A stretch of 64,000 nt of DNA from Nematopogon swammerdamellus (GCA_946902875.1 OX336340.1:13345566-13409565), one strand, 5' to 3'. Counted from the first letter of the stretch, positions 31,501 to 43,697 are shown. The notes: generated from the sequence alone by a model not told the origin. Program-made: numbers and translations.

Positions 31501-33903
31501 CGAACGCGAAATAGATGCGAGTGCGACCGCATGATTGCGGCGCACACTCGCAATACGTGCTAGCAGGAACATATGGCTACGGAACCCTCTGTGTGTGAAC
31601 CACGTTCTCACTTAACAGGTTTATTTATGGACGAGATCCCTACGTATCAAATTAACCCGAATATGTGATCATCATTTGTGTTCTTCGGTTGTTTAAAAAA
31701 CAGAAAGTACCGAAAGGTGCGACTCAATGCAAAATATTCCTTTCAACCCACATCGATATTTAATGGAAATATTTCTTCTTGCAAACCGTTATGCGCCGGA
31801 AGTTACCGTTGTTAATCCAACAAAAAAAAAAAAAAAAAAAAAATTAATTGACGGCTGGTTAAAACCTTGGATTCACAGAGGAAAAATATCGCGGTACATT
31901 GCCTCGACTTCTATGGGGAACATCTTGTTATTGGAACATGTCGAGGGACATTTATCTGTCTCTACCTACTGGGGGCTAGTGCTTAACGTTGCACGAGGCA
32001 CGTGGACATACAACGACGTAGAACGAGGTTGCGCCTCATGATGCGAGGGCATTTGCCCCTAGTGAATCCAAAGCTTTAGCTCTTATTTCAACTGTTGCTA
32101 CAGACATCAGCCACTGCCAGTACCATTTGCACTACCCATACTTCTTGCTCTATCATTTCATTCCTTATCACTCAAAGCTTGACTGTGGAAGACATCACTT
32201 GCAGTGACAAATCCACCTTTGCACGCTCCTGTATTTCTTGTTTTTCTTTCGAACTCTTGTATGTCGTGCAATAAAGAGTTTCTACTTTATTCTATTCTGT
32301 TCTGTTTTGTTCTATTCTAGTCTACTCTATTATATTCTCCTCTATTATATTCTATTAAGTTCTTCTCTATTCTATCGTATCGACGACATAGCAAAGTTAT
32401 GGTTCAAATACATTTCCTTGTTCATCATAATACATACAGAGAAATGAGAAAGAAATGTCAGACACATCTATGCATGTATGTGCAGGTAGGAAAAATGCGA
32501 GGTTCGAACTCAATTTTTGATCGATTTGTTAATTTGTAAATATACGATGAACGTACGATGTATACGATGAAGTAATATCGCATTATTTTATTAGGTACTA
32601 GATGTGCCTGCGGCTCCGCTCGCGGGAAGTCGGTTTAAACAATCATATATTTAACTGCTAAAACATGTATTCCTAAGTATTAATTTCTTGTTCACTTAAT
32701 TCTTTTCTCTACATTGATACGTTTTGCATCACACATAAACCTACTTGAGGGCGTCTGGAAACAAGGAGGACTGGAAATGTTCACAAAATACTTTTGATTT
32801 TATTTATTGATAATTATTAATGGAAGGTAATTAAAATATAAAAGAAACTATATAATAGAATTTAATAACCAATTAAGTAGGTATTAATATAAAAGAATTA
32901 GTTCTCAATATTAACTCCATGAGAAGATAATATCCATGTCAACTTTCAGATATTACTGGCTTTGGTTGGTTCCAATCAACATTCTTGAAAATTGTGTCGT
33001 GCTTTATCGTTTGCATTAACAAATTATAACAAACACATAAGTAGGTAAGAAAGTGTACCACAATAGATTGTTTTTGGTGCGACTTTGGAGGTTGTGTGAA
33101 TTTGAACGGAATATAATTGATAAAAATTGTTTGTGGACGGCTGAAACACGTTTACTGCAACATTCATACATACCACACGCTGTTTCCCGACATTCGGGAT
33201 AAGCAGAGTAATCGGTGTTGTGCTGCAAGGGCTCTGGTAAACTACAGCACCTGCCATGTTTCGCAAAGTACTCCGACAAGATAACTATCGAGCAGCAAGT
33301 AAGGCATGAAGACCCACCTGCTTCATGACTCGGCGGAAGGACCGTGCCAAGGTGATAGGTGGCTATCCTGTCGCCCTTTAGCACAACATCTTGTCCTTAT
33401 CCATTTATCGCATTTTTCGAAATTTTTGGCTTGTTGTTTATATTTAAATGAAACAAAAACTAAATTATAGTGTCAATTGTTTAGTAACTAACCCACATTG
33501 TCATCACTTTGATTAAGTCTATTCCAATAGTTATATGCCGGGTACAGTTGAATTTCTCATACATTTAACAGGAGTAATCTTCACTAAGCGTGGACGTTGT
33601 AAGCAAGCTAAGCTTACTTAGAGACTGACAGGAGTTAACTGGCACCTACATATTAGCCGAAGATGGTGTAATCTGCCGTCCGTATTAAAGGAAAAATTAC
33701 ATGTTTATGAGTTTCTGCTTGTTTTCGAATAAATAAATAATTAAAAAATAATTAAATATATTTGCACATAATAAAATACATTTATTGATAAGACATTTTC
33801 ACTCTAGTTTATAGAATTTTAAAACCCAGGATACGATATAGTGCATGCGATTGCTCAGCAAAAACTCACATGGATGTCTAGGTCTACTCACCCTTACAGT
33901 CAT
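28549..33903 (-). CDS. RR-1 cuticular protein gene 1 (CPR1), four exons
   Basis: Secreted structural cuticle protein that should bind chitin. Coding exons in transcript order: 33892-33903 (M-T-V-R, then GTGAGT), 30215-30333, 28824-29415 and 28549-28632 (stop TGA). Splice sites are GT/AG and phases agree, giving 268 residues. The signal peptide is built across exons 1 and 2 (MTVRVLMLLGVLQASA). Exon 2 ends DGKSYSFG, exon 3 continues FRTLFGSSRKENAELKKD and then GEYSYPSEDGSVRKVSYKAN, the R&R (PF00379) core, here with NNLGY in place of DExGY. A long Thr/Ser/Lys linker follows and the last exon gives YYYDELGNRL and IPPAVLGSLLG. The same plan is seen in CPR2. It is longer than simple RR-1 proteins because of the linker. 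Expression at moults is inferred from the family. Confidence 0.85.
30334..33891. other. Intron 1 of CPR1 with repeats
   Basis: 3.56 kb with no gene seen. It contains a repeat starting near the ggttccgtatagatacgg motif (31119-31440, related copies at 40080-40460 and 46093-46200), an A-run (31820-31843), a TTCTA-type microsatellite (32278-32390) and a copy of the agcagagtaatcggtg repeat (33070-33420). Confidence 0.5.
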
Positions 33904-34346
33904 TTTAGCCGGCTTCTTCAAATGACAATGACACAAAAATAACAGATTCTATTGAAATACACGTTTAGTCAAATGTCGACGTCGTCGTCCGCACAATTTC
34001 ACGCCACCCACCCCCACCGATGTCGTCCGCGTTGTGCTGTGTCGGGCCGCGCGGTCGCCGCCACCCTCCGGCGGCCACCCCGCCGCCCTCACCACCCGCG
34101 CCGCCACAGTCATCCACAGTCTCCGCCGCGCCAGCCGGACACAACTCGAAAGCTAAAACTATATTTGTATACCACTTCAAGATGTTTGTCTTCGTAGAAC
34201 TTTGTTTATTTATCGCTTTTCAAGGTTCCGTAAGCAATTTAGGAAGTCTGTCGAAAAATATTATATTAAACACATTTTTAACCGAACGATGAAAGGAAGA
34301 GATTCGCAATTCGATCAGAATGTATAAAAAGCGTAATGTATTTTAA
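33904..34346 (-). promoter_or_regulatory. 5' flank and leader of CPR1
   Basis: Immediately upstream of the CPR1 start. 34010-34140 is strongly GC-rich within AT-rich DNA. A TATA-like ATACAAATATAG (minus, about 34165-34180) is possible, but the transcription start is not determined. Confidence 0.3.
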
Positions 34347-34763
34347 CCGGCGGGTGGCCGAGTGGTTTGGGCATCGGCTTCTCATGCGAGAGGTCCGCGG
34401 TTCGAATCCCGTCGGCGTGTACCAATGAGTTTTTTCTGACGAAAAAAATTACGTGCATACCTACACCTGCTGCTTCACCGTTCGGAACCGGTGTAAAACT
34501 GTAGGTCCCTTCCCTTGCCCCTTACTAGGTGGTAGGCTCAAATTGTAACCGACTGGGTTGGTACCACCGTACTGGATGTAAGATGGCCGCATAGCAGCCT
34601 CGGTTGCGTTCTCCTCTAGTCCAGTATAGCCAGTAATCCAGGGAAGTCTCCGGTATGGCATCTACCTTCTCGGAGGTGATATTGGCTGGTCGGAGCATGC
34701 GCTTTAGCCCCTCCAACTCTGCCGCCCATACCGGATTACATAAAAAAAAAAAAAAAAAAAAAA
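34347..34763 (+). repeat. SINE with tRNA-like head and poly(A) tail
   Basis: The head holds an A box (TGGCCGAGTGG, 34355-34365) and a B box (GGTTCGAATCC, 34399-34409) at normal tRNA spacing. The body carries gtaggtcccttccc and gtctccggtatggca segments, and the tail is an A-run at 34742-34763. The 3' half recurs on the minus strand at 25010. It is a SINE and not a tRNA gene: the acceptor ends do not pair well and the transcript would run into the body and A-tail. Confidence 0.85.
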
Positions 34764-35138
34764 TCAGAAATAGGTACTTGGTAAGGATAAGTCTTCAAAC
34801 AAACTATCGATCCTTTTCTGTTTCTGTAGTTATGGAAAATGGTTTATCTTATTGGTTGTAAACAAAGGAAACTGGTATAAACTTATATTACCGGTAATAA
34901 ACATCAACATTTAAAGTTTTAACATAAACTCAAACATTAAAAAAAACCTGAACAACAATCAACATGTACAAATATAAATTTAAACATTCAGTCCAAATAT
35001 TTCCATGTAGGTACTACAAGTAGATGTTGACTGTTCACGGAACCCTAAATTAGTAAAGAACAACGTGATTCGTATCTACTAGCCTCTGCCTGTGCCTCTG
35101 CTACAACTCTGGTCGGTGTCTACGACACTCCGACACGA
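34764..35138. other. AT-rich spacer
   Basis: Nothing recognised. Confidence 0.4.
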
Positions 35139-35616
35139 TTTTTTTTTTTTTTTATTGAACCTGACACGGTTGGCTACATCACCTACAACATCCGTGATGT
35201 CAGCCCATAACACAGGGTGAACTAGGTGCCATGTCAATGCTTCCCTTCATTTCATGTCGGCTACACTAAACTGGACGGAAAACACGAACTATTTACATAG
35301 CCGTTTCGACCGACGTTTTGTTCAGTGCGGTGGTACCAACCCGGCCGGGATAAACCCTACCACCTAGTAAGGTAAGAAGGGAAGGGACCTACAGTTTAAC
35401 GTGGAATCCGAACCACGGTCAGCCTCCAACGGTCGAGCGGTCACCCATCCAATCACTGACCGCGCTCAGCGTTGCTTAAAAACAGTTGACTAACCAACCG
35501 CGCCACTGAGCTACCGAGGCTGACGAATTTTCTTATCCCTTAGTCGACTTTTACGACATGCGACGGGGAGAGATGCAGTGGGGCTATTCTTTTTAAGTAC
35601 CGACCCCACACGGTAC
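35139..35616 (-). repeat. 5S-rRNA-derived SINE, minus strand
   Basis: T-run at 35139-35153 (the A-tail in reverse), body, then the 5S-like head in reverse (GGTCACCCATCCAA and GCGTTGCTTAA) and a tRNA-A-box-like TGAGCTACCGAGG. A further 5' segment to 35616 (cgacggggagagatgcagtgg) is shared with the copy at 37023. Near full length. Confidence 0.85.
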
Positions 35617-36557
35617 AAAACAACGATAGAGTATGCAAGTAAACACCAACTTCCCTATTTGGACAATGAAAACACATTAGATGTAAACAAATTTGCTATA
35701 ATACAGACATCAAATAAATTATACATTCCAAGATACTTAACCGAACATAACATACACAATAATGCTATTAAATTACAACAACAATTTATACTTTACTTTA
35801 TAATACTGAGTCAATGATTTGGTTTGCTCAGTGATTTGATATATCAAACAATTTATTGTATGAGAATAATTATCCTAAATAGGTACATGACATGATCGTT
35901 GCTTACGCTTATTTTGAATGTAATCATTATAATTCTGCTTCAGTAAAAAAATATTGTATGTAAACATATATACGTAAATGAAATTAATAAAAGGAAAATA
36001 TTTAATTTGCACACAAATTTGTATAATAAGAAAAACCATTATTTTTCGTTAATTATAACTATGTATATCCAGTGTTTCTAACTTGTCATGGTTATTATAA
36101 ATTTATGTACCTATCAAATTCACTACTCCTCGGTTCGTGGAGTAGTGAAGCCAAAAGCTTCTTGAAGAGGCTTGGGCCTCTGCTGGTGGACGCAACTGGT
36201 GTCCCGCAATCAAGGGCCTACTTCATTCAAAGGGTAAGCCTTGCCATCCAGCGGGGTAATGTCGCAAGTGTTCTAGGAACATTTGAAAACGCTCCTTTTG
36301 ATAGTTATTTTAATGTTTGTTAGGTAGGATTTAATTCTTTAGTTATTAATATTACTTTCTTATATTTTATAAAATAAATTTATTTCAGTTAATAAATAAT
36401 TAAATAAACAACTATGTGTAGGTAAACATTTAAAATAAAGATTTTTTTAACCCTGTTTGTACGTATCAAAGTTGTGTCCATCCGAATGTATCAATAATTT
36501 GATGAAACAATTTATTGTTTGAATCAATGCAGATAATGTTTTTTATAAAACAAATTA
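35617..36557. other. AT-rich spacer
   Basis: No gene recognised; 36130-36300 has a short open frame with no domain. Confidence 0.35.
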
Positions 36558-36816
36558 TATATAAGGTCTTTCATTAGTAGGTAAGGATACGCTAAGGGCT
36601 GTATGTGTATCAGATACTGATCACGTTCCCATACCAATTTTTTTTTACGTTATGAAAAACCTCCTCACTTCTCAAATTTAATACGTGAACCTCAAATTTA
36701 TTTCACCTTAATAAGCATGTTTTTATATCGTAAAAAAAATTATGGCAACGTGATCAGTATCTGATACACATACACCCATTAGCGTATCGTTACCTACTAT
36801 TGAAAGACCTTATATA
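36558..36816. mobile_element. 259-bp MITE with ~72-bp inverted ends
   Basis: Ends TATATAAGGTC...GACCTTATATA; the arms include tgtatcagatactgatcacg on both sides and match over about 72 bp with few mismatches. Non-coding. TA-rich flanks hide the target duplication. Confidence 0.8.
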
Positions 36817-36879
36817 AGCATCCTATTTTGAAATAATATCAGACCCTTATTTCCTCAGACATATATATATATATTTATA

Positions 36880-37604
36880 TATAAAGGATGTTGTAACGAC
36901 CAGTACATTTATTTTGCCAGCGCTATCCTCATGTTTTTCTGAGACAGAAAAAGTTAATAAAGTTTTTCTCTAAAGTGTTTAGGTTTGGAGATATGAATTT
37001 TTGAAATTTATGTTTTCGTCAATTTTTTTTTTTTTTTTTTATGGAAACTTGACACGGTTGGCTACATCACCTACAACATCCGTGATGTCAGCCCATAACA
37101 CCGGGTGAACTAGGTGCCATGTCAGTGCTTCCCTTCATTTCGCGCCGGCTACACTTAACTGGACGGAAAACACGAACTATTTACATAGCCGTTTCGACCG
37201 ACGTTTCGCTCAGTGCGGTGGTACCAACCCGGCCGGGATAAACCCTACCACCTAGTAAGGTAAGAAGGGAAGGGACCTACAGTTTAACGTGGTATCCGAA
37301 CCACGGTCAGCCTCCAACAGTCGGGCGGTCATCCATCCAATAACTGACCGCACCATTAAGCTGCCGAGGCTGACGATCCCTTAGTCGACTTTTACGACAT
37401 GCGACGGGGAGAGATGCAGTGGGGCTATTCTTTTTAAGTACCGACCCCACACGGTACATTGGTACACGGTACACAAGTGTAATTTGACGCGCGCGAGGGA
37501 GGGGGGGGGGGGGGGGGGGGGAAGTTATTTGACTTTTTTGTTACTATTGGCCTCAATAATCATTTACTAAATTTAATGGAGTGGCCGTTACAACACCCTG
37601 TATA
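36880..37604. mobile_element. MITE with ~24-bp ends, split by a SINE insertion
   Basis: Outer ends GGATGTTGTAACGACCAG and the near-complement GGCCGTTACAACACCCTG. A second, uninterrupted copy lies at 44588-45038, and comparison shows that 37023-37473 is inserted DNA. Right of the insertion a run of 21 G sits at 37501-37521. Confidence 0.8.
37023..37473 (-). repeat. 5S-rRNA-derived SINE inserted in a MITE, minus strand
   Basis: T-run at 37023-37040, SINE body, 5S-like head in reverse with some loss (GGTCATCCATCCAA) and the same 5' extension as the 35139 copy. It separates gtcaa from aagtgtaattt, which adjoin in the MITE copy at 44588. Confidence 0.85.
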
Positions 37605-38422
37605 GTTGTTGGTGGGAGGACTGACAGGGTCAGACATACACAAGAACAAGTTTGTACAGAATGCCTTGTGTGTTCCATGTTTTATGGTGTACAATAAAGT
37701 ATATTTGAACATTTGAATTTTGAAGAATCTGTTGCAAACTGTGTTGTGACTATGGGGTTATGGGGTTATAATGTAAAAAGCAGTTGACATTTATATAAAT
37801 AGTGGATATTCTAACTAATGAACTTCCTTGGCAGGTAATTACCATGCTCTTTAGCAGCATTCAGTGCGTAAAGAGCAAAAACTAAATCATTAGTAGTTAA
37901 CACATAAACTACATCTAAAAAATTATCATCATAATATATCTTTGGGATTTCCATTAGTACTCGTAGCTTTTGAAAATGTACTATTGAGTGAGGTTTTAAT
38001 GTTATAATAAAGTTAAGCGGAGCTTGGTTGCTTACTCGCATAATTTTAATAATTCCTTTAATTACGTGTTCTAATTATCGCGGTGCTGTCTTGGGCCATA
38101 CGCTCTATCTGGTTCAAATCGCGTGGGAATTTCAATATTTTAATGATCATAATCTTATTTGAAAAAATTCCAAGTTACACAATGATTGAATTATTATATT
38201 TACTAGAAGCTGAATATGATTCTTTGTACAGTAGCATTTTTATATTTAACACAATTAAATTAATTATCTAATATCCAGTTCGGTTTCTTAATACTGTGCT
38301 GTTAAATATCTTGATTTTTTTCTCACTAGTTACGTGTACTTTGTCTTTTAAATAAATAAATAAATCAGTACATGCGATTACTTGACAATTATTTAGGAAC
38401 TTCGTAACTAAAATGTATCACA
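37605..38422. other. Spacer downstream of CPR2
   Basis: No gene recognised; presumably holds the CPR2 3' UTR. A short minus open frame at 37811-38041 has no domain. Confidence 0.35.
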
Positions 38423-41400
38423 TCAACCTCCAAGCAGAGAGGCGAGGAGTGCCGGCGGAACACCCATCCTGTTGCCCAGTTCATCGTACGTGTAGTCCTC
38501 GAAATTCTGAAACAATATAGACACACATTCTTAAATTAATTACCAGTTTCTGCTCGCGGCTTCGCCGGCGTAAAATTTTGAGACAAGATTCACTTTTACG
38601 CCTCCATTATGTCATTCCCACTTCGTTATAATTATACCGATGTACCTATTCATGATTGGAGCGAATTAAGGACATCGGTTTTCATAACAAAATGTTTTTA
38701 ATTTCAGATACTTGACTTTGAAATTAATTTCATCAAAACATGCACTCCATTCCCACATCAAAAACCTGTATGACCACTTACTTGGTAAGGTTTTGGGTAT
38801 TTATAGAAAGTTTCATTTACTGATCATATCCAAACCAAGTAACTAAGGAAATTATTGGTTTGATTTGGTTTCTGCTTAGTTTCAGAAATTTTATGATTAT
38901 GCAAATTCAAAATATGTATCGATAAAACAAACGATTATCAGAATTTTTCCTTTATTTAGACTCATCAGTCATCATCACATCAATCACGTATCAACACAAA
39001 CTAGGTCTTGAAGGTTTTAGGAATCTGGTAAATTTTCCCAACACACTCTCCTATTAATCGGCATCAGAGGAACTAGTTTATCAATTATTTTCTTTTTCTT
39101 TTTTGCTTGTATTCCTCGTCGTGTGGTAGTGTTTCGTTCATTTATTTTTTTCACATCAAACTTCTTTTGCAAAAAAAAAAATCTATTACTCCGTCTTTTT
39201 TAGAACAAAGCTCTTTCGTTTGTTCCGTTTGTTTCCTTTCTTTTCCTTTTATGATGTGAATAAAAAAGTTAAAAATACTTTTATGTTTCGTTAATTTAAA
39301 ATTATTTGTTGTATTTGATAAATAAAACAAATAATGAAAGACATTAAACTATTTGACAATATTCTTTATTTAACTGAACGCTACTTATTGCTGTACGTGA
39401 CTGCCATAAAGGAAGTTCACTTACTCGTATCTATGTTTTATAGTAAGAGGGTCAGAACCTTCCTTAAAATAAAAATATGTCATTAGGTCCAAACCAGAAA
39501 TTTTTTTAAAATTGAAAATGGGTCCTTAAAAGGGGACCAAACCTTCAGAGGTCGAATTTAACCTCTACTAGATCTAGTACAGTAGTATACTAGTATAACG
39601 TGTCCCAAAACTCAACGTCAAGCGGGAACCAGGGAGTAGGCCAGTTTATGACTACCCAGGGAAAAATAAGAAAAAAAAATCGCAGTCATTTGTTTTTTAT
39701 GATATGAGCATTTTTTGAAAAACGTTGATAATTTACATCTCGTATAACATTTTACGTACCTACTACGACTACAAATTTGCAAATATGTTGTTAAATTTTT
39801 TATATTGGAAGCCTAAATAACTCTGCTATTGATAACTATCCCAAATAAAACCAGAATGCCTGTAGTTTTACCAAAAAAAAAAAAATCAGTTAAATTTTTT
39901 TACTAAAAAAATCAATGACTCAGATTTTTCTTTCTTATTTTTCCCTGGGTAGTCATAAACTGGCCTACTCCCTGGTTCCCGCTTGACGTTGAGTTTTGGG
40001 ACACGTTGTATAATAGTATAGTAGTATATATAATAGTAGTATACTAGTATATAATAAAAATCTGTTAAGTGCGAGTTTTACTCGCGCACGGAGGTTTCCG
40101 TATCTATCCGCTATCAATAACCGCTCAATCGAAGAGAAGCCTCAATGAGGTCGATCGCAATTTACGGTGGGGAAATGACAGAACCTCACATTGAAATGTA
40201 TAAAAGCCTGTGGTGCTATCTATTATTCAATAGTGTGACTAATCTATTTTATTGTACGTTTCTTGTTTGGGAGCCCCCCTTAATTTTTAACATTTTCTTA
40301 TTTTTCTTATTTGTTGTTATATCCGCCATATTAACATATATTCTGTGAAAATTTCAACGGGCTACCTGTTACGGTTCAAGAGATACAGCCCTCGGACAGA
40401 CGGACGGACGGACGGACGGACAGACAGAGTACGGCGGAGGCTTAGTGATAGGCTTCCGTACGGGATACGGATACGGAAACCTAAAAACCATGTAGTGGGC
40501 CTGTGTCGTAATTTTTTCTAGCTGTTCTCTTTTTCCTTTGCCATTTATAACCCAGGTCTGGCTCTAGTATTTTCAGCCCAGCCCTTGATTTCTCTATCGC
40601 ATTTTTCAGATCATTGAAATCGCATATATATTAAAAAGCAAAAAAAGTAAGCGCAATAATGCAAGAAAACCATTTTTGGTAAAAGTGGCACGTGCTTGGT
40701 TTTGTTTTGGGGCGGCCGCGCTATGTTGTAATGTTTTAAGAGTATAATCTCGTTTAAGAGTAACAAAAAATAGATGCCAGGCAGATAGGCATCATCAGCA
40801 TTTTTGTAATATATTATATAGTAGAGATAATATTTATGACGCCGTCATAAGACACTTATGTGGAAATGATTAGAATAAAATTGTCATTAATATAAATGTC
40901 TAAAATTTGTCATAGTAAACGTCAATAATATGCTAACCTTCATGAGAAACTATATTTATTAGTACTCACTGTAAAATTTTCATCTATGGTGAACGGCACA
41001 TTAGTAGTTGTTATGACATCATTTGTAGTTGTATCGATTCGATTGTTTTCCCTTTCGTCTGGGAACACGAGTCTGTTTCGATCTCCGTGTGCTATTCTAA
41101 ACACGTTGCTTTTGTCTGTAGTTTTCAGCAAATCTGCTCTTCTGCTATTCGCATTAAACGTGTTTCGATTGACTTGAATGTTTGTGTTGGAACTTGAGGT
41201 GTCCATATTGTTGGGGTTGAAAGATATCTTTTCGTTATGATTTTGTATAGAACTTTCGGTAGCGCGGTATCCTTGGTCGTCCGCCCGGTACCGAACAGTA
41301 TGGACTGTTCCATCTGGAGTGGGATAGGAGTACTCCCCGTCCACGCTCAAATGTTTTACTCCGCGCTCGTTCTCCTTCAGCTGGGCCTGCTCTCTCCGGG

Positions 41401-43697
41401 ATACGCCGAGCTGCGTTTCAAATCTGAAAATTACATTTTACAAGACATTAACGACTTGTTCGAAAAAAAAATTCAATCCTTGGTTATATGGGAAGGAGAG
41501 CTAAGTGAATTACTCTGATAATAAGATTAACGAATATGGGACTGATCACATTTAGTTTCACATCCAACCTGTGTGCGACTATTTTGATTGCGATGTTATT
41601 TAAACATCAATGAGCGAGGAGGTTACACAAGTTTATTATAAATAATCCTTTATAGGTACCTGCAACTGTATTACCTATGTATATACATTTGTTGACAATT
41701 TATCAAGGTCCATGGCCTGTTACGGGTTATGATGCGGAAGCTAAAGGCCCATGTTTTATGGTAAGTGTGAAATGAATGAGGAAAAATCGGAATAATATTT
41801 TGTTCACCGTAATAGGATATATTAATAGTTAATTTATGTAGAAAAGAGAATTTGTAAGAATTGTATAAGATTGCTGACAGCTGCTGGCAGACTTCAGGCC
41901 GACAGGGTCTGAGATCAGCTGTCAGTCTGCACTTGGATGGGAGCTTCGATGGGAGACCGTTGGACAGTTGAGTTCAGATTCTACGTAAAAATGTAACTCC
42001 CTTCCCTTTTTTTACCTTATACAACGTGTCCCAAAACTCAACGTCAAGCGGGAACCAGGGAGTAGGCCAGTTTATGACTACCCAGGGAAAAATAAGAAAA
42101 TAAAATCGGAGTCATTTGTTTTTTATGATATGAGCATTTTTTGAAAAACGTTGAAAATTTCTCGTACAACATTTTTAGGTAGTACTACGACTACAAATTT
42201 GCAAATATGATTGTAATTTTTTTTATTGGTAGCCTAAATAGCTCTTCTATTGATCAGTATCCTAAATAAAACCAGAATGCCTGTAGTTTTACCAAAAAAA
42301 ATATTCAGTTAAATTTTTTTCTAAAAAAATAAATGACCCAGATTTTATTTTCTTATTTTTCCCTGGCTAGTTATAAACTGGTCTACTCCCTGGTTCCCGC
42401 TTGACGTTGAGTTTTGGGACACCCTGTATATATGTTACGAGTTCATACCACCAATACTGAACGAAAATCCAGTTTAGTGCAGCCGTTACGACCACAGGGA
42501 AGCACTGATATGGCACCTAGTTTGTGAAGGTGTTATGTAGCCAACCATGTCAGGTCCCATAAAAAAAAAGAAAAAAAGCAGTTTTTGCAAATTGCATTTG
42601 TATCTTTCCACAGATAATTAATTAGGATATCTTAGTAATAGTCTCTTCTTTCTGAGAATAATGTATGAAAACAGATTGCTAAGAAAATTGGATGCTAACC
42701 TAAATGAGTAGGAGCTGCCATCCCAGGGCAGCTGGTGACTGTAGATCACGGCGTCGTCCGGCCAGGACTCGTGCGGGTGCCGGGGCAGGGGCGGACGACA
42801 TCTGATATGCTGCACCAGAGCACACACCACCAGTAGCACCTACAAACACACATAATAATACATAAATATCATACGTCGTCCACATTCCGAGTGTACATTT
42901 TCATTTTACATTACACAATGTTGAGATCATTAAAGGAGTACCTAACTGTATTACAAGCAGTAATTCATGCATGCATACTGTAATACAATACATATTTTGT
43001 TCCTTCATGTCTCTTGGTAGGGATAAAGGTAAGAATTAGATATTTGATTATAATGAACGTACGTAGTTACTTTGACTGATAAATACCATTATGTATATAA
43101 TATGTTTTGTTTATTTAATATTTTCCGTAGTCCACTTTTTTATTTTGAACTACAAGAATACATATTTCTATTACATTTGTATTAGCAAAACCTGTTTAGG
43201 TTTATCCTAGTAATCTGATTTACAGTCGCCACGAACTAAATATTTGTGCAAGTGTACTAATATAATCTTTTTTCTTAAACTCAGCAGGTTCTAAAAATTA
43301 TAACTAAATAAATCGTCAGCCTCGGTAGCTCAGTGGTGCGGTCGGTCGACTGTTGTTAAGCAACGCTGAGCGCGGTCAGTACTTGGATGGGTGACCGCTC
43401 GACCGTTGGAAGCTGACCGTGGTTCGGATTCCACGTAAAACTGTAGGTCCCTTCCCTTCTCACCTTATTAGGTGTGGTAGGGTTCGGTCGAAACCATCTG
43501 TGGTCGAAACGGCTATGTAATAGTTCGTGTTTTTCGTCCAGTTCAGTGTAGCTGACATGAAATGAAGGGAAGCACTCACATGGCGCCTAGTTCACCCGGT
43601 GTTATAGGCTGACAACACGAATGTTGTAGGTGATGTAGCCAAACGTGTCAGTTAAAAAAAATTAAATAGAAAGGTATAGACTCACTCTTAAAACCAT
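38423..43697 (-). CDS. RR-1 cuticular protein gene 2 (CPR2), four exons
   Basis: Secreted chitin-binding cuticle protein, paralogue of CPR1. Coding exons: 43686-43697 (M-V-L-R, then GTGAGT), 42700-42839, 40970-41423 (donor GTGAGT) and 38423-38506 (stop TGA). All phases agree, giving 229 residues. The signal peptide spans the first junction (MVLRVLLVVCALVQHIRC). Exon 2 ends WDGSSYSFR. Exon 3 has FETQLGVSRREQAQLKENERG and then GEYSYPTPDGTVHTVRYRAD with DQGY, the R&R (PF00379) core. An Asn/Thr-rich linker follows. Exon 4 gives NFEDYTYDELGNRMGV and PPALLASLLGG. Introns carry two copies of one MITE family, SINEs and other repeats. Identical exon-phase layout to CPR1 points to tandem duplication. 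Confidence 0.87.
39594..40012. mobile_element. MITE copy A with ~90-bp inverted ends
   Basis: Ends ACGTGTCCCAAAACTCAACG...GTTGAGTTTTGGGACACGT; the arms continue through gggaaccagggagtaggc to gaaaaataagaaa. The interior is AT-rich. A second copy of the family lies at 42019-42431, also inside CPR2. Confidence 0.85.
40080..40460. repeat. Interspersed repeat (fttccgt family) with GGAC microsatellite
   Basis: Begins cgcacggaggtttccgt and ends with a ggcttccgtacgg segment. It contains tattctgtgaaaatttcaac shared with 31235 and 46190, and a run of about five ACGG units near 40400. Confidence 0.5.
41870..42578 (+). repeat. 5S-derived SINE copy split by MITE copy B
   Basis: 41870-42018 has a diverged 5S-like head (CACTTGGATGGGAG) and the ctcccttccc segment. 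42432-42578 resumes with the cagggaagcactgatatggc segment and an A-rich tail. The MITE at 42019-42431 sits between, so it entered after the SINE. Confidence 0.7.
42019..42431. mobile_element. MITE copy B, inserted in a SINE
   Basis: Same family and length as 39594-40012, ends ACAACGTGTCCCAAAACTC...GAGTTTTGGGACACCCTGT. Flanked by TAT/TATA-like bases. Confidence 0.85.
43314..43663 (+). repeat. 5S-rRNA-derived SINE, plus strand, best-preserved head
   Basis: Lies in intron 1 of CPR2. The head combines a tRNA-type A box (TAGCTCAGTGG, 43326-43336) with a stretch of 5S rRNA: GTTAAGCAACG (43355-43365) and GTCAGTACTTGGATGGGTGA (43375-43394), which match the 3' half of insect 5S rRNA including its internal promoter. 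Then the shared body and an A-rich tail at 43653-43663. Confidence 0.88.

Noticed and set aside
34347..34422. A tRNA gene
   Set aside because: A and B boxes are good, but the ends do not form a proper acceptor stem and the sequence continues into a SINE body with an A-tail.
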